Shown: positions 8,555 through 18,016 of the stretch, one piece after another | Layout of the letters: each line of letters begins with the position of its first letter | How positions within the stretch are numbered: the stretch's first letter is position 1 | Assembly: GCF_040939785.1 (NCBI RefSeq) | Contig: NZ_CP162553.1 | Span: 4,154,001-4,218,000 of the forward strand | Reading direction: 5' to 3' | DNA from: Bradyrhizobium lupini | GTDB lineage: Bacteria > Pseudomonadota > Alphaproteobacteria > Rhizobiales > Xanthobacteraceae | Length of the DNA stretch: 64,000 nt | Program-made: the position numbers and the translations under genes | Notes under the pieces: model-generated | What the model was told of the DNA's origin: nothing | The model's database searches: none | What the model saw: only the letters and a program-made list of their open reading frames with translations

Positions 8555-9180
8555 CGCAGAACTCCCAGGAGATAGACGAAGGTGAAGACGCCGATCCAGA
8601 CCACGTCCAGGAAGTGCCAGAACATCGACAGGCACATCAGGCGGCGGCGATTGGCCTCGATCAGGCCGAACTTCCAGACCTGCACCATCAGGGTCACCAG
8701 CCAGATCAGGCCACAGCTGACGTGCAGGCCATGGGTGCCGACCAGGGTGAAGAAGGCGGACAGGAAAGCACTACGCTGCGGCGTCGCGCCCTCATGGATC
8801 ATGTGGGCGAACTCGGAGAGCTCGATGCCGATGAATGCGGCTCCGAACAGGCCGGTGATCGCCAGCCAGATCTGGGTCTGCGCGATCTTGTTCTGCTGCA
8901 TCGTCAGCATGGCAAAACCATACGTGATCGACGACAGCAGTAGCATCGAGGTGTTGACCGCGACCAGCGGCAGCTCGAACAGATCCTTCGGCGCCGGGCC
9001 GGCGGCGTAATTGCCGCCGAGCACGCCGAAAGTGGCGAACAGGATCGCGAAGATGAGACAGTCGCTCATCAGATAGATCCAGAAGCCGAGCGAGGTGCTG
9101 TAGCCTTCCGGATGCGGGTGTTCGTCGGCGAGGTAGAAGACCGGCTCGCCGGTTTGCGTGGGATTGACAGCGACAGTCAT
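8551..9180 (-). CDS. cyoC: Cytochrome bo3 ubiquinol oxidase subunit III
   Basis: A 209-residue subunit III with five membrane segments. It has the heme-copper oxidase subunit III signatures [33 protein letters not shown] and [18 protein letters not shown]. It starts one base after the cyoB TAA stop, so translation is coupled. No heme or copper is bound by this subunit; it stabilises subunit I and may feed O2. Confidence 0.95.
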   Translation of the reverse strand: MTVAVNPTQTGEPVFYLADEHPHPEGYSTSLGFWIYLMSDCLIFAILFATFGVLGGNYAAGPAPKDLFELPLVAVNTSMLLLSSITYGFAMLTMQQNKIAQTQIWLAITGLFGAAFIGIELSEFAHMIHEGATPQRSAFLSAFFTLVGTHGLHVSCGLIWLVTLMVQVWKFGLIEANRRRLMCLSMFWHFLDVVWIGVFTFVYLLGVLR

Positions 9181-11178
9181 TTACTTGGCTCCGGCGAGCA
9201 GCTTGGTGCGCGCGTCTTCGGCCCGGATGACGTCCTCGGCCGGAATATCGAAATCGCGGTGATAGTTGAAGGTGTGACCGATGCCGACGGCGAGCATCGC
9301 GATGAAGCTCGCGGCCGCCAGCCACCAGATGTACCAGATCAGGCCGAATCCCATCGCGGTGGCGAAGCCGGCGAGGATGATGCCGGTGCCGGTGCTGCTC
9401 GGCATGTGGATCGGCTTGAACCCGGTGAGCGGGCGCTGATAACCGCGCTTCTTCATGTCCCACCACGCGTCATTGTCGTGAACGACGGGGGTGAAGGCGA
9501 AGTTGTAGGCCGGCGGCGGCGAGGAGGTCGCCCATTCCAGCGTGCGCGCGTCCCAGGGATCGCCGGTGACGTCCTTGAGCTGCTCGCGCCTGAGGAAGCT
9601 GACGGCGAACTGCATCAGCATCGAGAGGATGCCAAGGAAGACCAGGAAGGCGCCAATGCCGGCGACGATGAACCAGATCTGCAGGCTCGGGTCGTCGAAC
9701 ACGCGGAGGCGGCGGGTCACGCCCATCAGGCCGAGCACATAGAGCGGCATGAAAGCGAGGTAGAAGCCCGTGACCCAGAACCAGAACGACAGCTTGCCCC
9801 AGAACGGGTCGAGCTTGAAGCCGAATGCCTTCGGGAACCAGTAGCCGATACCGGCGAACGCGCCGAACACGACGCCGCCGATGATCACGTTGTGGAAGTG
9901 CGCGATCAGGAACAGGCTGTTGTGCAGGACGAAGTCGGCCGGTGGCACCGCGAGCAGCACGCCGGTCATGCCGCCGAGCACGAAGGTCAGCATGAACGCG
10001 ATCGTCCACATCATCGGCAACTCGAAGCGGATGCGGCCGCGATACATCGTGAACAGCCAGTTGAACATCTTCGCGCCCGTCGGGATCGAGATGATCATCG
10101 TGGTGATGCCGAAGAAGGAGTTGACGCTGGCGCCCGACCCCATCGTGAAGAAGTGGTGCAGCCAGACCAGGTAGGACAGGATGGTGATGACCACCGTGGC
10201 GTAGACCATCGAGGTGTAGCCGAACAGCCGCTTGCCCGAGAAGGTCGATGTCACTTCCGAGAAGATGCCGAAGGCGGGGAGAACCAGGATGTAGACCTCG
10301 GGATGACCCCAGATCCAGATCAGGTTCACGTACATCATCGGGCTGCCGCCGAAATCGTTCGTGAAGAAGTTGGTGCCGACGTAGCGATCGAGCGAGAGCA
10401 GCGCGAGCACGACGGTCAGAACCGGGAAGGAAGCGACGATCAGCACGTTGGTGCAGAGCGCGGTCCAGGTGAACACCGGCATCCGCATCATGGTCATGCC
10501 GGGGCACCGCAGCTTGACGATGGTGCAGATCAGGTTGATGCCGGACAGTGTCGTTCCGACGCCCGCGACCTGTAGCCCCCATATGTAATAGTCGACGCCG
10601 ACATCCGGACTGTAGCCGATGTTCGACAGCGGCGGATAAGCGAGCCAGCCGGTGCGGGCGAATTCGCCGATGAACAGCGAGGCCATCACCAGCACCGCGC
10701 CGCCGACCGTCATCCAGAAGCTGAAATTGTTCAGGAACGGGAACGACACGTCGCGCGCGCCGATCTGGAGCGGCACGACGAAGTTCATCAGGCCGGTGAC
10801 CAGCGGCATCGCCACGAAGAAGATCATGATCACGCCGTGGGCGGTGAATACCTGGTCGTAGTGATGGGCGTTGAGATAGCCCTCCGAGCCGCCGAAGGCG
10901 AGCGCCTGCTGCAACCGCATCATCAGCGCGTCGGCGAAGCCGCGCAGCAGCATCACGATGCCGAGGATCATGTACATGATGCCGATGCGCTTGTGGTCGA
11001 CGCTGGTGAACCACTCGCTCCAGAGATAACCCCAGACGCGGAAATAGGTCAGGCCGGCGAGCATGATGAGGCCGCCGGTCGCCACCACGGCAAACGTGCC
11101 GACGACGATCGGCTCGTGCAGCGGCAGCGATTCGAAGGTGAGCCGGCCGAAGATGAGCTTGAGAAGATCAGGAGACAT
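9181..11178 (-). CDS. cyoB: Cytochrome bo3 ubiquinol oxidase subunit I
   Basis: A 665-residue catalytic subunit of quinol:O2 oxidoreductase, a proton pump; E. coli CyoB has 663. Motifs include the CuB/heme segment [35 protein letters not shown] and [12 protein letters not shown] with heme ligands. The start at ATG 11178 ([15 protein letters not shown]) is supported by AAAGAGA seven bases upstream and by family length. Upstream, however, the frame has no stop and runs straight into cyoA, so a CyoA-CyoB fusion is formally encoded. The stop abuts cyoC. Confidence 0.95.
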   Translation of the reverse strand: MSPDLLKLIFGRLTFESLPLHEPIVVGTFAVVATGGLIMLAGLTYFRVWGYLWSEWFTSVDHKRIGIMYMILGIVMLLRGFADALMMRLQQALAFGGSEGYLNAHHYDQVFTAHGVIMIFFVAMPLVTGLMNFVVPLQIGARDVSFPFLNNFSFWMTVGGAVLVMASLFIGEFARTGWLAYPPLSNIGYSPDVGVDYYIWGLQVAGVGTTLSGINLICTIVKLRCPGMTMMRMPVFTWTALCTNVLIVASFPVLTVVLALLSLDRYVGTNFFTNDFGGSPMMYVNLIWIWGHPEVYILVLPAFGIFSEVTSTFSGKRLFGYTSMVYATVVITILSYLVWLHHFFTMGSGASVNSFFGITTMIISIPTGAKMFNWLFTMYRGRIRFELPMMWTIAFMLTFVLGGMTGVLLAVPPADFVLHNSLFLIAHFHNVIIGGVVFGAFAGIGYWFPKAFGFKLDPFWGKLSFWFWVTGFYLAFMPLYVLGLMGVTRRLRVFDDPSLQIWFIVAGIGAFLVFLGILSMLMQFAVSFLRREQLKDVTGDPWDARTLEWATSSPPPAYNFAFTPVVHDNDAWWDMKKRGYQRPLTGFKPIHMPSSTGTGIILAGFATAMGFGLIWYIWWLAAASFIAMLAVGIGHTFNYHRDFDIPAEDVIRAEDARTKLLAGAK

Positions 11179-12351
11179 GCGGGATCTCTTTACAGAATCT
11201 GACTTCGGACGTTGTCCGAGGAAGAAGGACGAGGACTTCAGCGGCGTGAAACTCGGCCGCTTCAGGCCGGCGCCGAGCAACGGCGCGGTGTCAACAGGTG
11301 CCGTGATGGAAGCGGTGGTCCTGCCCTGCGGCGCATCGGGCGTGCAGGTGCCGGCGACGAAAGTCGGCTCCGGCCCAAGCGCGGTGCCGCGGCGCGCGTA
11401 CTTGTCGTAGGCCAGCGGCAGGGTGTTGTTCAGACCCTCATGGCCGAGGCCCCCCTTGGCGTCGATCGCCATCATCTCGCTCTGGCACATCTTGCCGGTT
11501 TCGACGCACATGTTGAGGATCAGGCGGTAGAGATCGGAATCCACGGTACCGTAGCGCCGCACCGGCTCGTTCTGGCTGGGCTTTTCGAGCTGGAGATATT
11601 CGGCGCGGCCGAGCGAGCCGCCGCCGGACTTGGCGCTGGCGATCCAGGCGTCAAAGCCCTTGTCGTCGAGACCCTGGAAGTTGAAGTGCATGCCGGAGAA
11701 GCCGGCCCCGCTGTAGTTCGCCGAAAAGCCCCGGTAGGTGCCGGCGTGGTTCACGACGGCGTGGAGCTTGGTCTCCATGCCCGGCATTGCGTAGATCTGG
11801 CCGGCCAGCGCGGGGATGTAGAACGAGTTCATCACCGAGGACGCGGTGATGCGGAAGTTGATCGGACGATCGACCGGAGCTTCCAGATCGTTGACGGTGG
11901 CGATGCCGTAATCCGGATAGATAAAGAGCCACTTCCAGTCGAGCGCGACGACGTCGACCTCGAGCGGGGCCTTGGACTGGTCGACTGCGCGGTCGGCATG
12001 GATGCGGCCGAGCGTGCGATAGGGGTCGAGCAGGTGCGTGCCCATCCAGGTCAGCGCGCCAAGGCAAACAATGATCAGAAGCGGCGCCGACCAGATCACC
12101 AGCTCGAGGCTTGTCGAGTGGTCCCATTCCGGCTCGTAACGGGCGTCGGTGTTGGACTGGCGGTAGCGCCAGGCGAACAGCACCGTCAGCGCCATCACGG
12201 GCACGACAATCAGGAGCATTAGGACGGTGGAGATGATGACGAGGTCGCGCTGTTGCGCTGCGATATCGCCGGCCGGCGCCAGCACGACGTAGTTGCAGCC
12301 GCTGAGCGCAACCGCCAGGGGTAGCAGCGCCAGGATCTTGAAACGGGACAC
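11179..12351 (-). CDS. cyoA: Cytochrome bo3 ubiquinol oxidase subunit II (no stop before cyoB)
   Basis: Lipoprotein subunit II. GTG 12351 starts a signal peptide with a lipobox ending in SGC. Two membrane segments ([20 protein letters not shown], then [18 protein letters not shown]) precede the periplasmic cupredoxin domain ([40 protein letters not shown]). As in other quinol oxidases the CuA ligand Cys pair is absent. The C-terminal tail is extended ([17 protein letters not shown]) and stays in frame into the cyoB ATG without a stop. A TAA one frame away sits just before the cyoB ribosome site, so a small indel may have removed the true stop. Confidence 0.9.
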
Positions 12352-12420
12352 GGGCCGAGCCTTATGAGAATGAGTTTCTTTTGCGGGGCCAAGGGGTAGC
12401 TGCGGCGCAGCAATCCGGAC

Positions 12421-12439
12421 ATTGGACAATTTGTCCAAT
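12421..12439. promoter_or_regulatory. 19-bp perfect palindrome between cyoA and the MHS transporter
   Basis: ATTGGACAA-T-TTGTCCAAT is a perfect 9+1+9 inverted repeat, 70 bases upstream of the cyoA start and 95 bases upstream of the divergent transporter. It is too short and T-poor to be a terminator for either side, and its symmetry fits a dimeric repressor or activator site. No regulator can be named. Confidence 0.6.
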
Positions 12440-12533
12440 GTTGCAGTGCGGGATGTTGCGCCAGACAGGGCTAGATTGCATGGCACCTCGCCGGGCGGTC
12501 GGCTTTGGTTTTCAGGACGTTAAGGGCGCGCGA

Positions 12534-13859
12534 ATGGCGATGGCACAGACCCCCGCAATGGCAGACCACTCGGGCGAGCACGGCCACGACCAGGCCAGTC
12601 CCGGCGAGATCGCCATCGGCGTCATCATCGGCCGCACCTCGGAATTCTTCGACTTCTTCGTTTTCGCGATCGCCTCGGTGATCGTGTTCCCGCGCCTGGT
12701 CTTCCCGTTCACGAGCGAACTGACCGGCACCCTCTATTCCTTCATGATCTTCGCGCTGGCCTTCATGGCGCGGCCGATCGGCACCGTCATTTTCATGACG
12801 GTCGACCGCGAGTACGGCAAGACGGCCAAGCTGATCTCGGCGCTGTTCCTGCTCGGCACCGCCACCGTCGCGATCGCGTTCCTGCCCGGCTATCACGAGA
12901 TCGGCGCTGCCGCGATCTGGCTGCTGGCGCTGGCGCGCATCGCACAGGGTCTGGCCTGGGGCGGCGCCTGGGACGGCATGGCCTCGCTGCTGGCGCTGAA
13001 CGCGCCGCCTTCGAAGCGCGGCTGGTACGCGATGGTGCCGCAGCTTGGCGCGCCGCTCGGTCTGATCGTGGCGAGCGGGCTGTTCGCCTATTTCGCCGGG
13101 AATCTGTCGGCCGACGATTTCTTCGATTGGGGCTGGCGCTATCCGTTCTTCGTCGCCTTTGCCATCAATGTCGTGGCGCTGTTCGCGCGCCTGCGCATGG
13201 TGACGACGGAAGAATATGCCTCGCTGTTCGAGACCCGCGAATTGCAGCCCTCGCGCATCTCCGAGACCGTGGCGCGCGAAGGCCAGAACATCATGCTCGG
13301 TGCGTTTGCGCCGCTGGCGAGCTTCGCGCTGTTCCACATGGTCACGGTGTTTCCGCTGTCCTGGGTGTTCCTGTTCACCCGCGAAAGCCCGGTGCGCTTC
13401 CTGATCATCGAGATCGTCGCCGCCGTGTTCGGCGTCGGCGCGATCGTGCTCTCCGGCGTCATCGCCGATCGCGTCGGCCGCAAGTCGCTGCTGATGGGAT
13501 CGGCGATCGCGATCGCGATCTACAGCGGCTTTGCCCCGCAGCTGCTCGATGCCGGCGCGTTCGGCGAGACCATCTACATGGTGATCGGCTTCATCCTGCT
13601 CGGCCTCTCGTTCGGCCAGTCCTCGGGTGCGATCGCCTCGAACTTCAAGCAGGCGTATCGCTACACGGCCTCGGCGCTGACCTCCGACATGGCCTGGCTG
13701 TTCGGCGCAGGCTTTGCACCGCTGGTCGCTCTGTTGCTGGCGACCAATCTCGGCGTCATCGCCTCGGGTGCGTACCTGCTGTCAGGCGCGTTCTGGACCT
13801 TGCTCGCGCTCTGGCTCAGCGGCCAGCGCGAGGCCGGCGATATGGACGCGGGCGGTTAG
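12534..13859 (+). CDS. MFS transporter, metabolite:H+ symporter (MHS) type
   Basis: A 441-residue inner-membrane transporter with about 12 membrane segments. MHS-family hallmarks are GRTSEFFDFFVFAIASVIVF in helix 1, MARPIGTVIF, the loop DREYGKTAKL and ADRVGRKSLL between helices 8 and 9. Related proteins import organic acids such as citrate, ketoglutarate, shikimate or betaines with protons. Start ATG 12534 is chosen over earlier in-frame codons because the protein then begins right at the cytoplasmic N-terminus; ATG 12540 is equally possible. It is divergent from cyoA and shares the palindrome at 12421. The substrate is not determinable. Confidence 0.88.
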   Translation: MAMAQTPAMADHSGEHGHDQASPGEIAIGVIIGRTSEFFDFFVFAIASVIVFPRLVFPFTSELTGTLYSFMIFALAFMARPIGTVIFMTVDREYGKTAKLISALFLLGTATVAIAFLPGYHEIGAAAIWLLALARIAQGLAWGGAWDGMASLLALNAPPSKRGWYAMVPQLGAPLGLIVASGLFAYFAGNLSADDFFDWGWRYPFFVAFAINVVALFARLRMVTTEEYASLFETRELQPSRISETVAREGQNIMLGAFAPLASFALFHMVTVFPLSWVFLFTRESPVRFLIIEIVAAVFGVGAIVLSGVIADRVGRKSLLMGSAIAIAIYSGFAPQLLDAGAFGETIYMVIGFILLGLSFGQSSGAIASNFKQAYRYTASALTSDMAWLFGAGFAPLVALLLATNLGVIASGAYLLSGAFWTLLALWLSGQREAGDMDAGG

Positions 13860-13885
13860 GGCGTGAGCTGCAGCTACAAGCGAAT

Positions 13886-14033
13886 GTCGTCCCGGCCTAG
13901 TGCGCAATTGCGCACGGGGGCCGGGACCCATACCGCGTGATCTATCGAACGCGGGTGTTCTTAATCCCGAACGACCAGCGCCCGCCAAATTGCTCCCTGG
14001 GGTTATGGGTCCCGGCCGACGCCGGGACGACAG
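13886..14033. repeat. Dispersed inverted repeat containing a 16-bp palindrome
   Basis: Outer arms GTCGTCCCGGC and GCCGGGACGAC, inner arms GGCCGGGACCCATA and TATGGGTCCCGGCC, with a perfect 16-base palindrome GTGCGCAATTGCGCAC (13900-13915) in the left arm. This architecture is typical of short non-coding dispersed repeats in Bradyrhizobium. It separates convergent genes and could end transcripts. Confidence 0.7.
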
Positions 14034-14057
14034 CGGAGTTTGCGGAACCACCGCGCG

Positions 14058-15557
14058 TCAATCCGCCACGACCTTCACACGATCGCGCACCTTCACCTGC
14101 GCGTTGCGATCGAGCCCGTTGAGCACGCGAAAACGCTCGGCCGGGTGGTCGACGCCGGCCATGCGGTGGGAGAGCGATTCCACGGTGTCGCCAGGCTGTA
14201 CGGTGATGACCTTGATGCGCAGCGGGCGCGCGGCCTGGATCTCGTCGAGCGTCAGGCGGCGGAATGAACCGACGGTCTCGCGCGCATTGCGCTCGCTCTC
14301 GGTCGACTTCTGCCGTGCCGCGAAGATGAAGCGGTAGATGTCGCTGCCGAAGCGCAGCGCATAGACCTTGAACTGCCACTGGTCGCCCTTGGCGGTGGCG
14401 GACGCAGCCGGAAAACCGTTGATGGTGATGTCCTCGGTGGAGGCCTTCTCGACGCCCTCCATCCAGCCGGAATTCAGGTAATCGCCCAGCGACTGTTCGG
14501 CCGGCACCCGCACGACGTCGAAGCGCATCGCCTGCGAGCCGCCGTCGCGCACGCCGATCACGGCCTGCGCGGTGTTGTCGAGCGTAAAATTGTCCGGCGC
14601 CTGGAAGGTGAAACCGAGCTTCGGATGCAGGAAGCGCCGGCCACGGACAAAACCTTCGCTGGGGTCTTCGCCGTAGACGAGATTGTCGATCGCGGCGAGA
14701 TAGGTCTCGCGGTCGCGTTCGCCGCCCTCTGGCGCTGCGTATTGCCGCGCGATGGTCTGCGCGTTCTGCACGCGCTCGGGCGTTGCCGGATGCGACGAGG
14801 TGAAATCCTGCGCCCGCGGATCGAGCGAGGTCTTGCCGACCTTCAGCTCGGCATTGCGCTCCATCGCCGAGAGAAAGCGTGCAGCACCATAAGGATCGAA
14901 ATGGGCCTTGGCGGAGATGCCGACGCCGACGCCGTCGGCCTCGAACTCCTGATTGCGCGAAAAGCTCGCCATGGTCAGCTTGGTCTTGGCGAGCGCCAGC
15001 GCGGTGAGATCGGGATCGTTGCTCATGTCGGTGACGACGCGGGTGACGATCGCGGCCTGGCGGGCCTGGTCCTCGCGCATCGCGGCGTGCTTGGACAGCA
15101 CATGCGCCATCTCGTGGCTGAGCACGGAGGACAATTCCGACGTATCGCTCGCCAGCGCAAGAAGACCGCGCGTGACATAGAGCTGGCCGTTCGGCAGCGC
15201 GAAGGCGTTCACCGCGCCGGAATTGAGGATCGTGACCCTGTAACCCTGATCGGGGCGGTCGGACGCTGCGACCAGGCGGTCGACGGTCTTGGTGACGAGC
15301 GATTCGAGCCTGGGGTCGTCATATGTGCCGCCGTAGCTCGCCAGGATGCGCTCGTGCTCCTTTTCGGTGGCGGGGGTCTGCGCGACGGCCGGCTTCGGCT
15401 TGGGCATTGCGACGGTCGGGGGCGCCGCCGCGGTCTGGAACCGGCCCATATCGCCGCAACCGGCGAGGGCTGAACCCAGCACGAGGCATAGCGCAGCCGG
15501 CGCTGCCCGCAGGCGGCGGCGTTCACCTCGTCCGTGCCGTCCTAGCACCCCATTCAC
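14058..15557 (-). CDS. M48 family zinc metalloprotease lipoprotein with C-terminal LysM domain
   Basis: A 499-residue envelope protease related to BepA/YfgC. The signal peptide has lipobox ALAGC (lipidated C34). The zinc-protease HExxH motif is HEMAH (148-152), with a downstream Glu in NQEFEADGVGV. Then come SSHPATPERV, a long accessory region (about 290-440), and a LysM-like peptidoglycan-binding domain at about 450-497 (ITVQPGDTVESLSHRMAGVD). BepA-type proteases degrade or assist misassembled outer-membrane proteins. The ribosome site is weak. Convergent with the MHS gene across a repeat. Confidence 0.9.
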   Translation of the reverse strand: MNGVLGRHGRGERRRLRAAPAALCLVLGSALAGCGDMGRFQTAAAPPTVAMPKPKPAVAQTPATEKEHERILASYGGTYDDPRLESLVTKTVDRLVAASDRPDQGYRVTILNSGAVNAFALPNGQLYVTRGLLALASDTSELSSVLSHEMAHVLSKHAAMREDQARQAAIVTRVVTDMSNDPDLTALALAKTKLTMASFSRNQEFEADGVGVGISAKAHFDPYGAARFLSAMERNAELKVGKTSLDPRAQDFTSSHPATPERVQNAQTIARQYAAPEGGERDRETYLAAIDNLVYGEDPSEGFVRGRRFLHPKLGFTFQAPDNFTLDNTAQAVIGVRDGGSQAMRFDVVRVPAEQSLGDYLNSGWMEGVEKASTEDITINGFPAASATAKGDQWQFKVYALRFGSDIYRFIFAARQKSTESERNARETVGSFRRLTLDEIQAARPLRIKVITVQPGDTVESLSHRMAGVDHPAERFRVLNGLDRNAQVKVRDRVKVVAD

Positions 15558-15583
15558 GTCGCTTAACCCGTGCCTGGCCCTTT

Positions 15584-16422
15584 TTAGGGCCTTACCCCTG
15601 TCGGCTCGTTTGCGCCCAGCAACTCGATTTGTCCCACGAGGCGTACATCGATACGCGGCCCCGTATTCCCCTCAGCCCAGCCCCGGACACGAATACGCTT
15701 ATTTTCCAGAGACTTAGGGGCGATCCCGGCGCTTTCGAACGCGGGTATCATGCGCTTTGAAATAGCCATGGCAAAGCCGCGTGTCCAGTTTCGTCCGAAG
15801 TTGAGGTAGGTCATTGCCCCAGCTTGCCGGACCGACAGGACTTTGCCCTCGACCACCACAAAACGCCCGATCCCCGCCAAAATATCGTCCGGACTTTCCG
15901 CGTTTTTTATGGCCGACAGGTCAGCCCAGCTGCCCTTTTTTGGCGCCTTGCCTCGGCCTCCGCCGCCATCAGGGCGGCCGCGCAGTCCTTATCGGCGATC
16001 TCGGCGGAGACGATGGCGTCGCCCTCGGCGAGGAGCGTCGCCTGCACGGAGATGTCGCTCTCGCCGACAAAGACCAGCGCGCCCTGGCGGCCATAGCGGT
16101 CGGGCGTGTCGTCGGCGCTGCGCAAAATAACGTCGCGACCGACGAGCAGCGTCGTCAGCGCCTGCTTCGTGGTTGCGGTCGGCTCGATGCCGGTCAAGCG
16201 GATTTCCCGGCCGTCATCGAGACGCAGACTGCGCGCATCGATCGCGGTGACGCGGCCTTCGCCCTGGGACTCGAACTGGCACGGCGTGGCGGACGCACCG
16301 CGAGCCGCGACCAGAAGACATGCGACGATGAGATGAAGCAGTCGCGTCACGTTGCCCGGAAAGGTTGCGTTGCGCTCCAACCATAACTCAAGCGCGGTGG
16401 GGCGCGAAGACTGTTTGTTCAT
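15584..16422 (-). pseudogene. Thermonuclease (SNase-like) family protein, frameshifted
   Basis: Two consecutive frames make one exported SNase/OB-fold protein. Part 1 (16422-15907) has a signal-like segment (LLHLIVACLLVAARG) and the SNase-like core (GEGRVTAIDARSLRLDDGRE, IRLTGIEP, DRYGRQGALVFV). Part 2 (up to 15584) is a second OB-fold (IGRFVVVEGKVLSVRQAGAM, YLNFGRNWTRGFAM). The frames join at the run of six A on the coding strand (six T near 15936-15941); one more A would give KKGSWADLSAIKN and read through. It is probably intact in the organism. Catalytic SNase residues are not obviously complete. Confidence 0.75.
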
Positions 16423-16427
16423 ACTCC

Positions 16428-16505
16428 GTCATTGCGAGCGCAGGGAAGCAATCCAGAGTCCCTCCGAGGAAAGATCCTGGATTGCTTCGCTGCGCTCGCA
16501 ATGAC
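16428..16505. repeat. Hairpin repeat family A, copy 1
   Basis: About 78 bases running from GTCATTGCGAGCGCAG to CTGCGCTCGCAATGAC, with inner arms GAAGCAATCCAG and CTGGATTGCTTC. It folds into one long imperfect hairpin. Three more copies lie at 17889, 28611 and 43560. Confidence 0.85.
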
Positions 16506-16676
16506 GGCGGAGGCACTCTTCCGCATCTCGTCATTCCGCTTTGCGGAAAGCGCGTGTTGATCGTTCATCTGCATCGTCCCGTGCGCTTGCTGCGCTGTCG
16601 CGCATGCGGCATGATTGCGGTAACAGCAATAACCAAGCCGCCATCAGAGTACGGCGCGATAAGGGAGGTCTTTTCG

Positions 16677-17882
16677 ATGAAGCATGTTTTGTCGGGCATT
16701 TTTGCCGCTGCGTTGGCGCTGAGCGCGAGCGCCGTGCAGGCCCAGGACAAGCCGCCACTGAAGATCGGCGGCATCCTCGACATGTCGAGCCTTTATGCCG
16801 ACATCACCGGCCCCGGCAGCGAGACCGCGGCCAAGATGGCCGTGGAGGACTTTGGCGGTGAGGTGCTCGGCCGCAAGATCCAGGTGCTGGCTGCCGACCA
16901 TCAGAACAAGGCCGATCTCTCCGCCAATATCGCCCGCGACATGCTCGACAATCAGGGCGTCGAAATGATCTATGACGTCGCGGCCTCCGCGACCGCGCTC
17001 GCCGCCGGCGAGATCGCGAAAGCGCGCAACAAGATCATCATGTTCAACGGCCCGGGCTCGATCCGCCTCACCAACGAGGCCTGCGGTCCCTATACCATTC
17101 ACTACGTGTTCGACACCTACGGTCAGGCCAATGTGACCGGCCTTGCGGCCGTGAAGTCGGGCCTCGACACTTGGTACTTCCTCACCGCCGACTACGCCTT
17201 CGGCCAGGATCTGGAAAAGGACACCAGCGCCGTCGTGACCAAGACCGGCGGCAAGGTGCTCGGCAGCGTGCGCCATCCGCTCAACACGTCGGATTTCTCG
17301 TCGTTCCTGCTCCAGGCCCAAGCCTCGAAAGCCAAGGTGATCGGGCTTGCGAATGCCGGCGGCGACACCGTCAACGCCATCAAGCAGGCGGCCGAGTTCG
17401 GCATCACCAAGGGCGGCCAGAAGGTCTCGCCGCTGCTCGCCTTCGTGACCGATATCGACTCCATCGGACTCGAGACCGCGCAGGGCCTGTTGCTGGCGGA
17501 AGCCTTCTACTGGGATCTCAACGATGACACCCGCGCGTTCTCGAAGCGCTTCCAGGAGCGTATGAAGCGGCCGCCGACCTCGGCGCAAGCTGGTGTCTAT
17601 TCGTCCGTGACTCACTATCTGAAAGCGGTGAAGGCAGCCGGCACGACCGACGCTGCGACGGTGATGAAAGTGATGAAGGAGACGCCGATCAACGACTTCT
17701 TCGCCAAGAACGGCAAGATCCGCGAGGACGGCCGCATGCTGCACGACATGTACCTGTTCGAGGTCAAGAAGCCGTCGGAATCCAAGGGCCGCTGGGACGA
17801 CTACAAGCTGCTCGCCACCGTGCCCGGCAGCGAGGCGTTCCAGTCGCTGGAGCAGTCGCGCTGCCCGTTGGTGAAGAAATAA
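16677..17882 (+). CDS. LivK-type branched-chain amino acid/aromatic ABC substrate-binding protein
   Basis: A 401-residue periplasmic type I binding protein. The signal peptide is MKHVLSGIFAAALALSASA with cleavage near QAQD, followed by LKIGGILDMSSLYADITGPG and GRKIQVLAADHQNKADLSAN, typical of LivK-like receptors. The start is fixed by a strong Shine-Dalgarno AGGGAGGT about 8 bases before ATG 16677. In rhizobia such receptors often bind aromatic or acyl acids rather than amino acids. No permease or ATPase is nearby, so it must share transport components. It heads a set of acyl-CoA genes, suggesting it captures their substrate. Confidence 0.9.
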   Translation: MKHVLSGIFAAALALSASAVQAQDKPPLKIGGILDMSSLYADITGPGSETAAKMAVEDFGGEVLGRKIQVLAADHQNKADLSANIARDMLDNQGVEMIYDVAASATALAAGEIAKARNKIIMFNGPGSIRLTNEACGPYTIHYVFDTYGQANVTGLAAVKSGLDTWYFLTADYAFGQDLEKDTSAVVTKTGGKVLGSVRHPLNTSDFSSFLLQAQASKAKVIGLANAGGDTVNAIKQAAEFGITKGGQKVSPLLAFVTDIDSIGLETAQGLLLAEAFYWDLNDDTRAFSKRFQERMKRPPTSAQAGVYSSVTHYLKAVKAAGTTDAATVMKVMKETPINDFFAKNGKIREDGRMLHDMYLFEVKKPSESKGRWDDYKLLATVPGSEAFQSLEQSRCPLVKK

Positions 17883-17888
17883 ACACCG

Positions 17889-17972
17889 TCATTGCGAGGA
17901 ACGAAGCGACGAAGCAATCCAGACTGTCTCCGCGGAAACATCTCTGGATTGCTTCGCTTCGCTCGCAATGAC
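17889..17972. repeat. Hairpin repeat family A, copy 2
   Basis: GTCATTGCGAG ... CTCGCAATGAC with inner GAAGCAATCCAG and CTGGATTGCTTC arms, directly after the binding-protein stop. The left arm carries a short extra segment compared with the other copies. It probably terminates the upstream message or stabilises its 3' end. Confidence 0.85.
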
Positions 17973-18016
17973 GAGCGTCGATAGACCGAAGCAAACAACA
18001 ACAAGGGAGACGTCCC

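Noticed and set aside
9112..10575. 487-codon plus-strand open frame opposite cyoB
   Set aside because: Antisense shadow of a strongly conserved oxidase gene; product is rich in Glu/His/Arg without domain.
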